DNA of 64,000 bases from Amaranthus tricolor (lineage: Eukaryota > Streptophyta > Magnoliopsida > Caryophyllales > Amaranthaceae). The position numbers were made by a program, and so were the translations under genes. Every line of letters begins with the position of its first letter. Position 1 is the first letter of the stretch. The DNA lies in NCBI RefSeq assembly GCF_026212465.1, contig NC_080052.1, positions 20,352,145 through 20,416,144 of the forward strand, read 5' to 3'. Below the pieces are notes generated by a model. That model saw nothing but the letters and a program-made list of their open reading frames with translations, had not been told where the DNA came from and ran no database searches. Below are positions 11,337 through 22,999 of the stretch, in pieces.

Positions 11337-11500
11337 CTGTAATGAGGGTGGTGGTGGTGCGGCACAGAGTGGTGGCAGCGGCTGGAGCGGAGGCTGTTTG
11401 GTGTGTGGAGCAGGGGCTGTATAGTACAAAACAAGCTTGATATTTGATTGATGTTTGGATTCTTTCTATTTGATATTTCTCTTTTGTAAACAAGCTTCAC

Positions 11501-12764
11501 ACTCATAATTCCTATCATTTATTTTGCATGCCTGTATCAGTATCACATCGCTGGTAAAAGACTTGTTCATCATATTACAAACCTTTTTTTTTCTTCTTTC
11601 TTTCTTTCTCTTTCTCCTGTTTTGGATACCATGATTTTGAATATTTTCTTTGTATATGTCATGTTCTCTCTTTCTAGTAACCACTTTTTTGACAACTTTA
11701 TATAATGCACATTTTTCAGTGTAAACTTTGTTGTAGTGCATCTGTCTTCTTTGTGATTCTCTAAAAGTTGTTACTTTATTTTGATGGATCAACCGCCCCA
11801 ATCTTTGTTAATATATGCTTTATGGTTATTTTGGAACAATTTTTAATGAATGAACAATGGTGATGATCAAAGATAATGATAAGTGATCTTTTTTCTTTTG
11901 GGAAGTTAGTGGCAAGGATCAATAATAACATATTTACCTAGTTAGATGTCTCAGTGTATCACTTTTGATATAAGAAAAGGATATTGTGAGGGAAGAAATG
12001 ATCACAAATGCAGTCTCTAGAAAGATGAATTTCGTAAGTGTTTTGGGATCTTGAAATTAAAACCCTTGTTAAAAGTACTTCAATGGATTTTTATGCCTAC
12101 CTTTTGGGTTATAGGTTTTGAAAGACTAATATTGAGACTATTCATTGTATGTGATAGATTACTTTATTGTGTATTTTTTAAGGATTTGATGAATCTAATT
12201 TTTTTAGTGTGAGCATATCTTCCTACTTGTGATGGTTGGATGATGGATGATTGATTCCTTTCCTTTTGAAACATTTGGGCCTCCCACGACGATTGAGGCT
12301 TGTTGTATGTGATAGACACTGTTAATGTATTCTGCAAACAACATCGTACTTGCCAAGTATAGTTATGTTAAGATGTCTCTTCTATGATCTTTGTGGGCAT
12401 TTGCTTTGACGTCTTGATATATATATTATTATAAAATTTTAAAGATGGTCTTACTAGGGTTTTGAGGAGAGGCTAGACTTCAATGTAAACCTATGAGGAA
12501 AGGAGCTCCCAGATTTCCTTGTTGATATGGCTTTGGTGGCTTTTTCCGGAGTATAGCACATCTATCCCTGAATGATCGGAGATGCATAAGGTTTAGAAAA
12601 CCAGTGGTATGTGTTGGGTTTGACTCATGCGGTGTTCTGAAGTATTACTTCTGTATCGAAGGGCTAAGAGGGTAGAGTTGATGGAGGATTTCATTCATGA
12701 ATCTATTTGCACATTTTTATAAACGCTAGCTCACAGCGTCAAATGTTTGCACATTTCTACTCCC
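11501..12764. other. Intergenic, nothing recognised
   Basis: Only chance ORFs are present. A pyrimidine-rich tract at 11585-11620 explains the lysine/arginine-rich minus-strand ORF there. Confidence 0.5.
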
Positions 12765-13178
12765 TAACATATATTATAATATGTTGGATGGTAGAAAATG
12801 AATGAGGGGGAAATGAAGGGATGAGGATATGAGATATTCTTCATTTAGCTTTAGATATCCTTCATTTGGATAGCAAAAGGGGAGTGGAAGGAGGTGAAGG
12901 GGAGGGTATTTGAAGGAAGAACGTTATATTCTATTTGATCCAAATCGTACCACTAACTCCTAAGGGAAATATTAGGAAGAAAAATGGATTTCATGGCCAA
13001 TACATATGATTTTGCAGTCAATGCAGCGTGTATCTCGATCGTGGTAAACCCAAAAACCTTAAAAATATGGTCGAGATACGATGATGCAGCTTTGTTTTTG
13101 CACTATGCCACAAGCTCCTCCCTTTTCTTTCCCTCCCTTGCGTTTCCATTCCCTCCCTACATTAGGTTAAATAAGCCC
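12765..13178. mobile_element. Fold-back (MITE-like) element, degenerate
   Basis: The left part is rich in GGGGGAAATGAAGGGATG-type text. The right part has its rough complement (TTTCCATTCCCTCCCTAC, then AATAAGCCCC), giving long imperfect inverted arms. In the loop sits a smaller hairpin: GCAGCGTGTATCTCGATC near 13023 pairs imperfectly with GTCGAGATACGATGATGCAGC near 13070. No target duplication was found. Confidence 0.4.
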
Positions 13179-15300
13179 CTCATCTGTATTTTCGTTTGAT
13201 GAACTTTGTGAAGCTCATCTCGTTCCAATAAATCATGTTTCCTTCAATGTAGATACGTTTCGTGGTGGATGGGTATTCTGTTTTTTAAGCTGTGGTCATT
13301 TCCTGGCTGCGACTCGATTTTTTAGTATTGTCCCTGAAATTTGTAAGTTGATGTTATTAATGTTGCTGATGTTGCTATTGGTATCACTGTTATTGTTCTT
13401 AGTGGTTGTTCTCCCCTCACCAACATTGGAGAGGGGCTATTGATGATATATTTTTAGGATGTGATGGGGGAAGATGCGAGATAATTACCAAATAGCAATA
13501 GTTGCAGGCTGGCTGGAGAACCTTGTTCTCATCAAATACGTTCATTTATCCCCAAAGATATTCAAATTTTTGCCCCTTTAATGGTTCTTGGGTTAATGTA
13601 CTAGAAAATTGGGTGGTTATTTTGAGACAGACCCGTCTTTTTTTTGTTTGGGCTCAATTTGGCCTGTATCCAGCGCATTGCAGAGTTTTTGCATTGTTTT
13701 TGTTGAATGCGGATGGTGATGTGTGGAACTTTCTATTCCAGATGTTCGTGAGTTCATCTTTTGATATTCTTGACAACGTCTAGTAGTAATCTAGCAAAGA
13801 TTGGACGGTTTCCCATCAAAATTTCAGTTGAATTGTTATATACCGAGAGAAATTACCATCTAAAAAGCTGTCTGAAGCTATGCTGTAACAATAGAGGTTG
13901 ATACTACTGTAATTTATTTTCCTCAACCATGTTGCTTCATCCTGCAATGCCTATCTAAGCTTGTTTAACACATCTATGTGTTCCTTGTTGGAGGTAATGG
14001 TTCAAGAAACTCCAGTAATTTGCCTTTTTTGCTGGTAAGCTTCCTGTTTGGTGCCAGGGCATCATCATAAACAACTAAACAAGTACTCCTCTACACTTTA
14101 ATGTCGATTCGTTGGTCAGATTCTCTAAACCATTTTAAGAATGAATTGCATTCGTAGGTATCAACGGACTTTGGAGTCTGCTTATTTTTACTCTAATGAA
14201 GTTCTTTTTCTTTGATTACCTTTCCTTGTGCATAATATTGTCATTTTTAGAACATATAACTGTATGATTATCATCCCATCAACACTTTTTTTATTGCATA
14301 CCGATTATTTTCGAAGACTTGTTTTGATTTATTTTTTTATTTTATTATTATTTTTTTTTTGTAGTTTGGTACTCCAAAAAAGCATACTCCCAAATTATTT
14401 GCAGTATATGATTTAAATATGTAATAGCTTTTTAAATCATACCTCAAAGGAACGAAGGTATTGGTAAAGTACAATTATACTTGGTATCATATGCATACAA
14501 ACAGGTGAAGTTCATTATAAATGAATTATATTGACTTACAAAGCAAACTAATCCTAAAACGGTACGCCTGTCTTTCTTTGGTAGGCTGCTTAAGATATAG
14601 TTTTATAATAATTTTATATGAGGGGCATGGTCTTAGATTTGCTTTGTGAAACATTGAATAACCACGACTTCACGACTATCTTCTTTGGTTTGTTGTTTTT
14701 AACAAGAAATTCTTTATTTTGTTCTTCAGTCAAATCTTCAACATAATGGAATATAAAAGTCCTGTATCTTTTGTGGCATTGATTAGATTGGTATTAAAAT
14801 TCATATTGAAAGGATTTTTCAACTTTTGAGGTTCATGACCAACCAATGAGATCTCCTTCATCTTGCAAATTAAAATTAATGTTACCTTTGTTTTTAAAAA
14901 CTTGCAATTGAGTGTAATTAGGGGTATTTAATGGATCAAATAAGGGTCGAGTTGGGTTGGATTATGGCCTTTAAACTTAATATGAACCTTAAATGGGTTC
15001 ACAATCTATCTAGACATAATGTACTGCTTTTCCTAATGGGAGGAAGGAAATAAATAGAGCTGTATAACAAGACAATATTATGGACGTGTCTTATGTTAGT
15101 GCCTTAGTGGTTAGAGTAGAGTCCTATCAAAACATTTTATTTGAGGTGAGATTCTCCCGTGCTTCATCTTTCATTTTCAAAGAATTGCCTCATTTATAAT
15201 TAAATAAAATAAATTCAATAGGATGAATAAATAATAGTTTTAATCTCACCTGTTTATAAAATAATATTAATATTTTTTTATTTATTATATTTGTAACAAT
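13179..15300. other. Intergenic, no gene supported
   Basis: ORFs at 13502-13783 and 14228-14416 have no recognisable motif. A possible tRNA-derived SINE fragment (TGCCTTAGTGGTTAGAGTAG with a degraded B-box-like GGTGAGATTCTCCCG) lies near 15098-15155. Confidence 0.4.
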
Positions 15301-15309
15301 TGATTTTTT

Positions 15310-15475
15310 ATGCAGTTTTGTGTGTTATTTTGATCAATTTTATTGAATTATACATAACTAAAAATTATAAAAAGTAAATATCATGAAAATATGTGATTAG
15401 ATTATTCAAACAAGATTTTACTTGACTATATTTTTTTGCACATTAGCCGTAATATGAATAAAAAATGACAAATTA
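15310..15475. mobile_element. Partial Stowaway-like MITE copy
   Basis: It contains the family core: TAACTAAAAATTATAAAAAG, then CAAACAAGATTTTACTTGACTATA. The same order occurs at 48540, 54000, 55260, 57850, 58130 and 61080. The ends are not clear. Confidence 0.5.
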
Positions 15476-15483
15476 TTTATTAA

Positions 15484-15680
15484 GATTGTCTCATCGTGAA
15501 ACGACTTAATATGGACTGACCATATATTTAGTTATAAAAAAACTGAAAAAAGAAAAAATATTTATAAAAAAGCAATAAATATGGACTGACCCTATATTTA
15601 CTTAATAAATATTTTTAAAAAAAGACATTAATTAAACTGCTTGTATAAATTCGTCTCATAATAAAATGGTTTCATACAAT
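15484..15680. mobile_element. MITE related to the GAGACGGTCTC family
   Basis: The left arm ATTGTCTCATCGTGAAACGA and the right arm ATTCGTCTCATAATAAAATG ... TTTCATACAAT are related inverted repeats. The interior contains AATATGGACTGACC twice (near 15510 and 15579), each followed by ATATTTA. Confidence 0.45.
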
Positions 15681-16654
15681 AATATCAATAATTATAATGT
15701 AGCAAATATTAATATTCATTTTGTATTTGTGGCTATTGGCTTCAATCATAGGAAAAACGAACCTACTCCCTACCAAACAATTTTTTGCACCAACTCGAAG
15801 TAGAACCATTTTTAATTTAAGACTCGATTTAATGACCAACTAAAAGTAGATAGCAAATATTTAAAAAACATTGTTTGGCATTGGACGCAACTCGCAAGTG
15901 TATTAATTGTGCATTTAAGTACCATCATCAAATAAGACTATATAGGAGTAGTCCTTTATTTATTATAAACATTATTATGCATCATGTCTATAATTGCTTC
16001 TCTTTGTGGCACTTATTTGTGAATCTTATTGTGTGCGATTTGGGGAACTCTATTAACATATTCCTATTTGGTATTGTGCTACGTAAGCTCCTTATAAAAA
16101 AAACATAATTAATTATTTATTATTTTATTTAGTGTTATCTTTTAAATTTATCGCAGTTTTTTCTCTGTTTATCTTCTATTTCCTTTCAAACTCTCTTTAA
16201 CCACTCCTGATCACTTTCCCTCCTCCCACCCTTTTCTTTCTAATACTAACTACATTAATCATAATTGTAATAATATCCAAGTTGCTCTTTAACATTTGTA
16301 AGTATCTTTCTAACTAGGCCAAAAATGAATAAAGGTTCAAACGCAACAATAATGCATTTTGAGTTATGATCCAAATTAATTGTAATGGTATTTGATTCAG
16401 AGACAATCTATATATATAACTCTGTATAATTTAAATTATTAGGTCATTAGATCAGATTGAGTTTTTTAATACCCCTACTACAAGCCACCAGTCTCTAACA
16501 TAAGGTCTCTTAGAAAAGTCCCAACAGAGAAAGTCCCAAGTCGTCCCAACTCCTTAGCACAATTGCACAAGTAGTGGAAGATAATTTAAAAAAGAACGTT
16601 GAAAAATAATTGGAGCAAAAAAAGATGACATGCAGCCGCTTCTATTTGGAGGCA

Positions 16655-16745
16655 GTCAAGTACGCCTTTTTCCCCTTCCCACCCTCTATTTCTCTTTCTC
16701 TCTCTTCCTTCCTCTCTTTTTCTCTCTTCCTCTTAACCTTTTCTT
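16655..16745 (+). promoter_or_regulatory. CT-rich leader region upstream of the VEL gene
   Basis: A run of CCCTTCCCACC and TCTCTTTCTCTCTC lies 410-500 bp ahead of the proposed start codon. Such pyrimidine-rich tracts are common in plant 5' UTRs. The T-rich stretch from 16900 to 17100 may be a leader intron. No TATA box was identified with confidence. Confidence 0.4.
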
Positions 16746-17154
16746 TCACGAGGAGTACATTTCCATGCTTCTATTGTTCTATGTTTTTGTAATCTGTACA
16801 TTACTCTTTAATATTCTTTAATTCCAATAATTCTTTCTGTCTTATTCAAAATTCTTTAAAAGTTTCAATTTTTACTGATTCACTTCCATGGAGACTACTC
16901 TTTCGTTCCTTATTTCTTGACCTCTATTCTTTTTCTTTTTTTTTTTTTGTTTTTTTTTGGTTTTTCCCCTCTTTGGGTGGTGGGTAGGTTTTTAATTTAT
17001 TAAAGATTTGATCTTTATTTCATTTTTTCATTGGTACTGCCATTTTTTTGTTTTATTTTTATAATATGATATGATTAGATCCCTGTCTGAAAAAAAGTTA
17101 CTACATGTTGGTTTGGTAACCTGCTACCTATCGTGTGATTGATTGTAAACACAA

Positions 17155-20100
17155 ATGGATTCATCTTTTCAGGGTAAGTATTCTTTTTCACTCTCAGTTT
17201 TTCTGCATCTGATTCCAGTATTAATGAAAATGTTGTTTTCGTTAATTTGATTGATTTATTACAGAATTAAACTTATTTTTTTTTTTGTATTTTCTTATTG
17301 ATTAAAATAGTGAAGATTCTTGGGTTGTTTTTCTTGGGTCTTTTTTTTTTCCATGAAATTGCATTTCTATGTCACTTTCTCTAGTTTTCCATTGATGGTT
17401 ATTTCTTCTTTTATATTCATAAGTAACCATGTTGAGTAAATTTCACTAGATTGCCCTTTTCCTCAAATCATAAACCCCACAGATGAAAAAAAGAGAAAAA
17501 TGAACCTTTTTCTTCCTTTTCATTTTATCATATAGTAGTACTTCTATGATGTTATTGTTGTCAGTTGCATTTTACTGTTATTTTTTGTTAATTATTAGGA
17601 TGATGAACTATTCCGGCATCTAAGGATATTAGTGGGTCCCTCTAAAATTAAGTATACAGTTTATTTGATGGTAGTTCCTAACCGTTTGCTAAAGGTCAAC
17701 GTGATTAGGTTCCATCTATGATTTTCTATAACATATTGGCATAGCAGCTGGTACATCTATGGCATGAGTAGTTGTTTTGTACTTCTTAACCTGATATCTT
17801 TTTAGGAGTACTAGTCAAGCAGGACTTCAAATTTTTTGATGATTGGTTGCTTTCACTAGTCAGTCTTCCTATGATTCATGACAGATATTTATTTGGACTG
17901 CTCGTCTTGTATCCATGAGACAAACCCATATAATTAACACATTTTTGTAATTGATAACTTTAACACACCAGCACAATAGAGATGGTTTTGAGATCGTATC
18001 ATTTCAGAATTTGTGTCATTTGGAAGGTTATTTTGTCATTTTGATAAGATTCTATGTAGTAGTTGTCAAAGTGAGGATTCATTTTCTTTTTGTGTTATGA
18101 TCCTTTCACTTTGACTTGTATTGTTATAGCTTGGTGTTGATTGTTTTTGTTTTGGATTTGGTTTAGGGGCTGTGCTTGATCCTGTGAAATGCAGTAAGTT
18201 GAGTATGGAGGAGAGGAGAGAAATTGTGTATGAATTAGCAAAGTGGTCGCATGGTGCGCCTGAAATGCTACAAACTTGGAGCCGCCAAGATATATTGCAA
18301 ATTTTATGCTCAGAGATGGGGAAGGAGAGGAAGTATACTGGTTTGACGAAGTTAAAGATCATAGAGCATCTTCTAAAAGTAGTGTCTGAAAAGATTTTGG
18401 TAAACCATGAAATGATTGTTCAACCATCATCATCATCGCCTTCAATTGATCACAAGGGTCCAAAGAATCCAAGGAAACCGGATAACCCTTCTCATCTTCA
18501 TGTCTCGGATACCAATATCTCAATATGTAGTCGGGAAATTGAATTAGATACTGCCATTTATTGTAAGAATTCTGCTTGCAAGGCTAGATTGAGTATGGAG
18601 GACAAGTTTTGCAAGAGGTGCACATGCTGTATATGTCTTAAGTATGATGATAACAAGGATCCGAGCTTATGGCTAACGTGTAGTTCAGAGACTCCGTTTC
18701 TTGGAGATTCTTGTAACTTGTCTTGTCATCTGGAATGTGCTATTAAACATGAGAGGTCTGGCATTGCTAGAAATGGGACTGTTGCGCTATTGGATGGGAG
18801 TTTCTACTGCATTTCTTGCGGGAAGAGGAATGATTTGATGAGGTAAATTCTTACTTCCTGTTAATTATCAGTATTATATTTGTTCGTTGTGTTTTAGATC
18901 GGTGAACCCCGAAGAAACTAGCATTTTTTCTGTTGAATGTATTGTAATGTGTGCTAAGGTTTTTATTTTACGTTTGAAGAGTTTGTTTGCCGGGCTTGCT
19001 TTTGTTCTTAGATAGATAATTCCCGCGTTTAAAAGAGTGACATAAAAGCATTATACTGTTACATTGCTATAGTAGCATTATTTCAGCAAGACTCTTTTAA
19101 CCCATACCATATTGATGAGACCTATGTTACTTGAACTCGGGTACTAATGTTGAATACTGGTACGTGTCCAAGTGTCGGATGCATCTAAATATTCCATACC
19201 ATTGTTGGAGGATCAAGGATCGGACACAGGTGAAGTAAAATGAAGAGTCCGAGTAATATAGGATGAGACAATACCTTAAATTCAGATGGGATTGTGTGGT
19301 ATGCAATTGCTCTTAATCATGCCCTTGCAAATCGGTCCTTTTACACAACTATTGTCTGTCCTTTGGATGTGCTTTGAATTTCGTAATTGCTAAATATGAT
19401 CGAGCCTTTGCTCCTTGTCTACCTTGAGTAGCGGGTAAAAGCTTCACACTTCCCATCAAGCAAAAGTCTATGAGCGTCCTATAGCACAGAGACGTACTTT
19501 TGGTCCGTATTCAAATCACAATGATATCGATAATTAAGTAAAATCTAATTACGACAGATCACTGAGGTTTTCGTGTGGAGAATTATGTACATAGAGAGGT
19601 CACTAAAAAATATTATAGCCTTTTCTTTGCTGTCCTCAATTTAATCTTTTGCTTTGTCATACCCCACTTTTCTATTTAATGACATTCCACCTAATGATGA
19701 TTCCACATTGGGTCTCCCTGCTTATAAAGGAACTGAGCCAACTTTTCATTATTAATAGATTGTCCGTCCTAATTATCACCCAACTTCTGTTTATTGACCG
19801 CCGCAAACATCAGCTTATGCTAATTATTGATAATTAGTGTTAATTGTAGACTGCACTTTTTTGCTCTTTTTAGGTCTTGATCCACTTCTGCCTTTGTATA
19901 TCTTTAAAGTATCATCTAGAATTGCAGTTACCATATGATCTTAGTTTTAAGAAGCGTGCCTCGCTTTGCGCCTTGTGCACCTCGACCTTAGGCTCGGCTG
20001 AAAATGCCTCGGCTAGGTGAGGCAAAGCCCACTATAAGGGCGTGGGCCTTGGGCGCCTCGATACGCTTCAAGCCTTGTGCGCCCAGTGCGCCTCCTTGTT

Positions 20101-22999
20101 GGGCTTGGTGATTAACTTATACTTGTTTTTTAGAAAAAGAAATAAAACTCAAGATCCAAATTTACTTGAATATGAAGTTCGAAAAACCGTTGCTTTTTTT
20201 CGGAAAACAATAAGCATGCGAAGAAGAAAGAAATTCTTCATATTCTCATTATAATAGTTTTGTGCTAAAGTAGTGTTTACCGCAAGGATAATGAATGTTT
20301 TCAAACTTGTTGATACTAAAATATGAATATCTCTTTGTTTTATTTTTAAGCTGTAGGTTAAAAGTGTGCCTCACTTACAAAAAGCTCTCGCCTTCGTCCT
20401 ACACTTTGCGCCAAGGCTCTAAAGGCCTTTTGCGCCTCGTGCTTTTTAAAACTAAGCATATGATAAACTAGAAGTAAAATTGCTTGAGGTGTGAGTTGAG
20501 GAAGATTGCTTGAAAATCTGTTTTGGGAAAATGGTCAATAAAAAAGTGGTTCATGACTTGTGAAGAGTTATTGGATAGTTACAGTAGATTTTTTTTCTTC
20601 ATGCGCACAGAAAAAAAGAACCTACCTTCAAGTGCTAGTAAATTGAATTGTTGGGTGCACCGCCATTTCACGAGTCGTTTCTGGAGGATGTAATGAAGTA
20701 GGGGATCAACTACCTTTTCAGTAGCACTAGCAACACCTACTTTGCAAACGGGTATTTAGCTAGACGATCTAGTTGGTTAGTGATTTTCTGCTGGAAGCTC
20801 TGGAGGAAGCTTTTGCAATTTGTGAGTATCTCCACATACCGTTTAGCTCAACTCACTTCATGGTTGAGGTCTTCGTTCATTTATTATTGAAGTGCAGAAT
20901 GCGAGTGACTTGTGCTGACATGATATATTCTTGCTACCATGACCGTGTTGACTCGAACCTGAAGAACTGGAAGCATTTTGCTGCCCCTCTGCTTTCCAGG
21001 ATGCATGAATATAATGCATTTATTTGTTGAATGTGCACATGAAGTGAGAAAAGCTGTATGAATTCTGATCTTTTTTTTATGCTCTTTGAGTTCTCGGGGA
21101 CTCTTTTTAGTTTGATTAATGGTGGGCATTTTATCATTTCTGATTGTTTTAGAGCAATTTTCAATTTTATTGGTGGGCAGGTTTTCAATTGCCAACTACT
21201 TTTTCGATGTTTTTTTAATTCAAAACATAGTTTTTTTTTTTTTTAGAAAATAAACTAAATAAATAGTCTGCATAAGTTGAAGTGGTCGTATTGTGACTGT
21301 TTATGTAGTTGTTGGAGAAAACAATTATTGATCGCGAAGGACACCAGACGGGTAGACATCCTATGTTATCGTATATTCATTAGCAAGAAGCTGCTGGCTG
21401 GAACAAAGAAATACCAGAAGCCGTCTGATGCTGTTGACGATGCCATTAAACTCCTTGAAGAAGAAGTAGGTACACTAACCGGTGTTCCTGTCAAGTACGG
21501 TAGAGGCATTGTTAACAGATTATCATCAGGTCAAGAAGTTCAGAGACTCTGTACCTATGCCGTGGAGCTCTATGAGTCGATGCATCATCAAACACCATCC
21601 CACCCAGGTAGAGTTCGATTTGCTTTCCTGTATTTTTTTAACAAGCATTTAAGTAAATAACCACCCTTTTCTGGTTTATTTTATTTAAATATTTCACTTA
21701 GAATTGTAAATTTCCTAGAAAAATAAAATCCCTTTTGTTCATAGGAATATACAATTACAAGGCAATTTAAAATTTTCACGCATATGGGAATTTAATTATC
21801 AAGAAACCCCTTTGTCATTTCCGATTCCCATTTTACTTGGTAAATTTCATTGAGTTAGAAATTCCCGTGGGAATTTATTTTTTTTGTTGACCAAACTAGT
21901 TCTAATGCGATCGTTTTCTTCACATCCTCCTTGGTGTTGGTTTTACAAGTAACCTTCTTCCTCCCCAATAACCCTAACAATGCGGATTTAAGGAATTCCT
22001 TAAATAACCATGCGGAGACTATATCTTCCCTGATGTGAAGTTTGATTTGTAATTCCTTTGAACTCATTGGAGATCTCAGTTTCGATTTTTGGAGTATTGA
22101 TTTCATATTAGGCACTGATGTCTTTGAAACATGTCGCAGCTTCAAGAACGATAGCTCCAAGTATTATCGGAGTTGAACCCGTTAATGCAACATCAACTGC
22201 CAACATATTTAGCGATATCATGAATTCTTCGACATTGGAAAGTATTCATAGCCCAGCGACCAACTGCAGCACTCTTTCTAATCCATCGTCTGTGGAAGAC
22301 GAAACAAACAATATTGCACCCTGCAGTGAGTTAAATGTGAACAAAGCCGATCTTTGCTTTAATGATCCAACCCATTGTGCATCTGATGAAGAGAATGCAA
22401 CAGGGAAATTTACTTCTTCTGATCAATCTGATGCTACGAAAGCTGACCTCAATCAGTCGTTGGATGGTCAATCAGGTGACGGAATGAACACCGACAATGA
22501 ATCAAACGACCAGCCTGAGAAGAGCAATACACCTTGTGTTGGGATTGAAACAAGCCTACCGATTACTCCTGGTAAGCAAGAAAGCTCAAAAGATGGTACC
22601 ATGAAAAAGAGCCCTACAAAGTCTCATCGCAAGGCTCAAAATGGCGGGATGGAGGAGGCAAATTGTAGACGTTCATTAAAGAAAAGAATCTCGGAGAAAG
22701 AAAACGAGGAATGTGATGGAGACTGTCCTTCGGACAGTGACTTGGAGTACTACGTAAAGGTAATTCGCTGGCTTGAACACGAGGGTTACATTGAGAAAAG
22801 CTTTCGGCAGAAGTTTTTGACTTGGTACAGCATTAGGGCAACTCCACAGGAAAGTAGAATTGTTAAGGTGTTTGTTGAGACTTTCATTGATGATCCTGCA
22901 TCCCTCTCGGAGCAGCTTCACGATACTTTCGAAGAAATCATCTCGAGCAAGAGGTTATCAGTTGTTCCACCGGGCTTCTGCTTGAAGCTTTGGCATTAA
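17155..22999 (+). CDS. VIN3-like (VEL family) protein lacking the fibronectin III domain
   Basis: I propose four exons: 17155-17173, 18167-18842, 21309-21607 and 22140-22999, with GT-AG introns and consistent phase, giving 617 aa. The 6-codon first exon (MDSSFQ) is characteristic of VIL genes. Residues 10-75 carry the conserved LSMEERRE ... WSHGAPEMLQ ... GKERKYTGLTKLKIIEHLL region. Residues about 138-230 are the atypical PHD finger (FCKRCTCCIC, CHLECAIKHE, FYCISCGK). Exon 3 holds CWRKQLLIAKDTRRVDILCYR and the four-helix segment. Residues about 533-617 are the VEL-interaction domain, ending PPGFCLKLWH. VEL proteins assist PRC2 in H3K27 methylation and gene silencing in the nucleus. A fibronectin III domain normally lies between exon 3 sequence and the NCSTLSNPSSVEDETNN-like segment. 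Here exon 4 starts just short of that segment and intron 3 encodes nothing FNIII-like. Confidence 0.9.
19127..19256. mobile_element. Small MITE in VEL intron 2, 130 bp
   Basis: It begins TTACTTGAACTCGGGTACT and ends AGAGTCCGAGTAA, so the termini are inverted repeats of the TTACTYGRACTC type. The interior has CGTGTCCAAGTGTCGG and GGATCGGACACAGG. This resembles a widespread plant inverted-repeat element, named here only from recollection. Confidence 0.55.
19940..20456. mobile_element. Non-autonomous hAT element (517 bp) in VEL intron 2
   Basis: The ends are CTTAGTTTTAAGAAGCGTGC and its complement-like TGCTTTTTAAAACTAAG. The 8-bp duplication CATATGAT flanks it exactly (19932-19939 and 20457-20464). 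The arms are rich in GCGCCTCG/GCCTCG words in both orientations, like a fold-back. There is no coding capacity. Length and duplication size fit a hAT-type MITE. Confidence 0.85.

Larger units (their letters stand above)
10616..11500 (-). mobile_element. 5' part of a decayed LTR retrotransposon (gag leader with PBS)
   Basis: On the minus strand, TGGTATCAGAGCC at 11336-11324 is a perfect initiator-tRNA-Met primer binding site. It is preceded by TACAG, as at an LTR end (LTR terminus about 11338). Downstream, the minus-strand text reads as a gag N-terminus: a coiled segment with EGIIQELQQALPTQ, then DEKLNSFMGALMENHTKLA, then a proline-rich tract. At least one stop and a frame change interrupt it. 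The outer LTR end and any 3' part are not seen. Gypsy affinity is a guess from gag style. Confidence 0.6.

Noticed and set aside
18066..18362. Minus-strand ORF opposite VEL exon 2
   Set aside because: No motif, and it is fully antisense to a well-supported exon.
22118..22139. ATG at 22118 as an independent start of a separate gene
   Set aside because: The phase and the acceptor GTCGCAG at 22139 make 22140 the start of exon 4, and the C-terminal VEL domain belongs with the PHD exon upstream.
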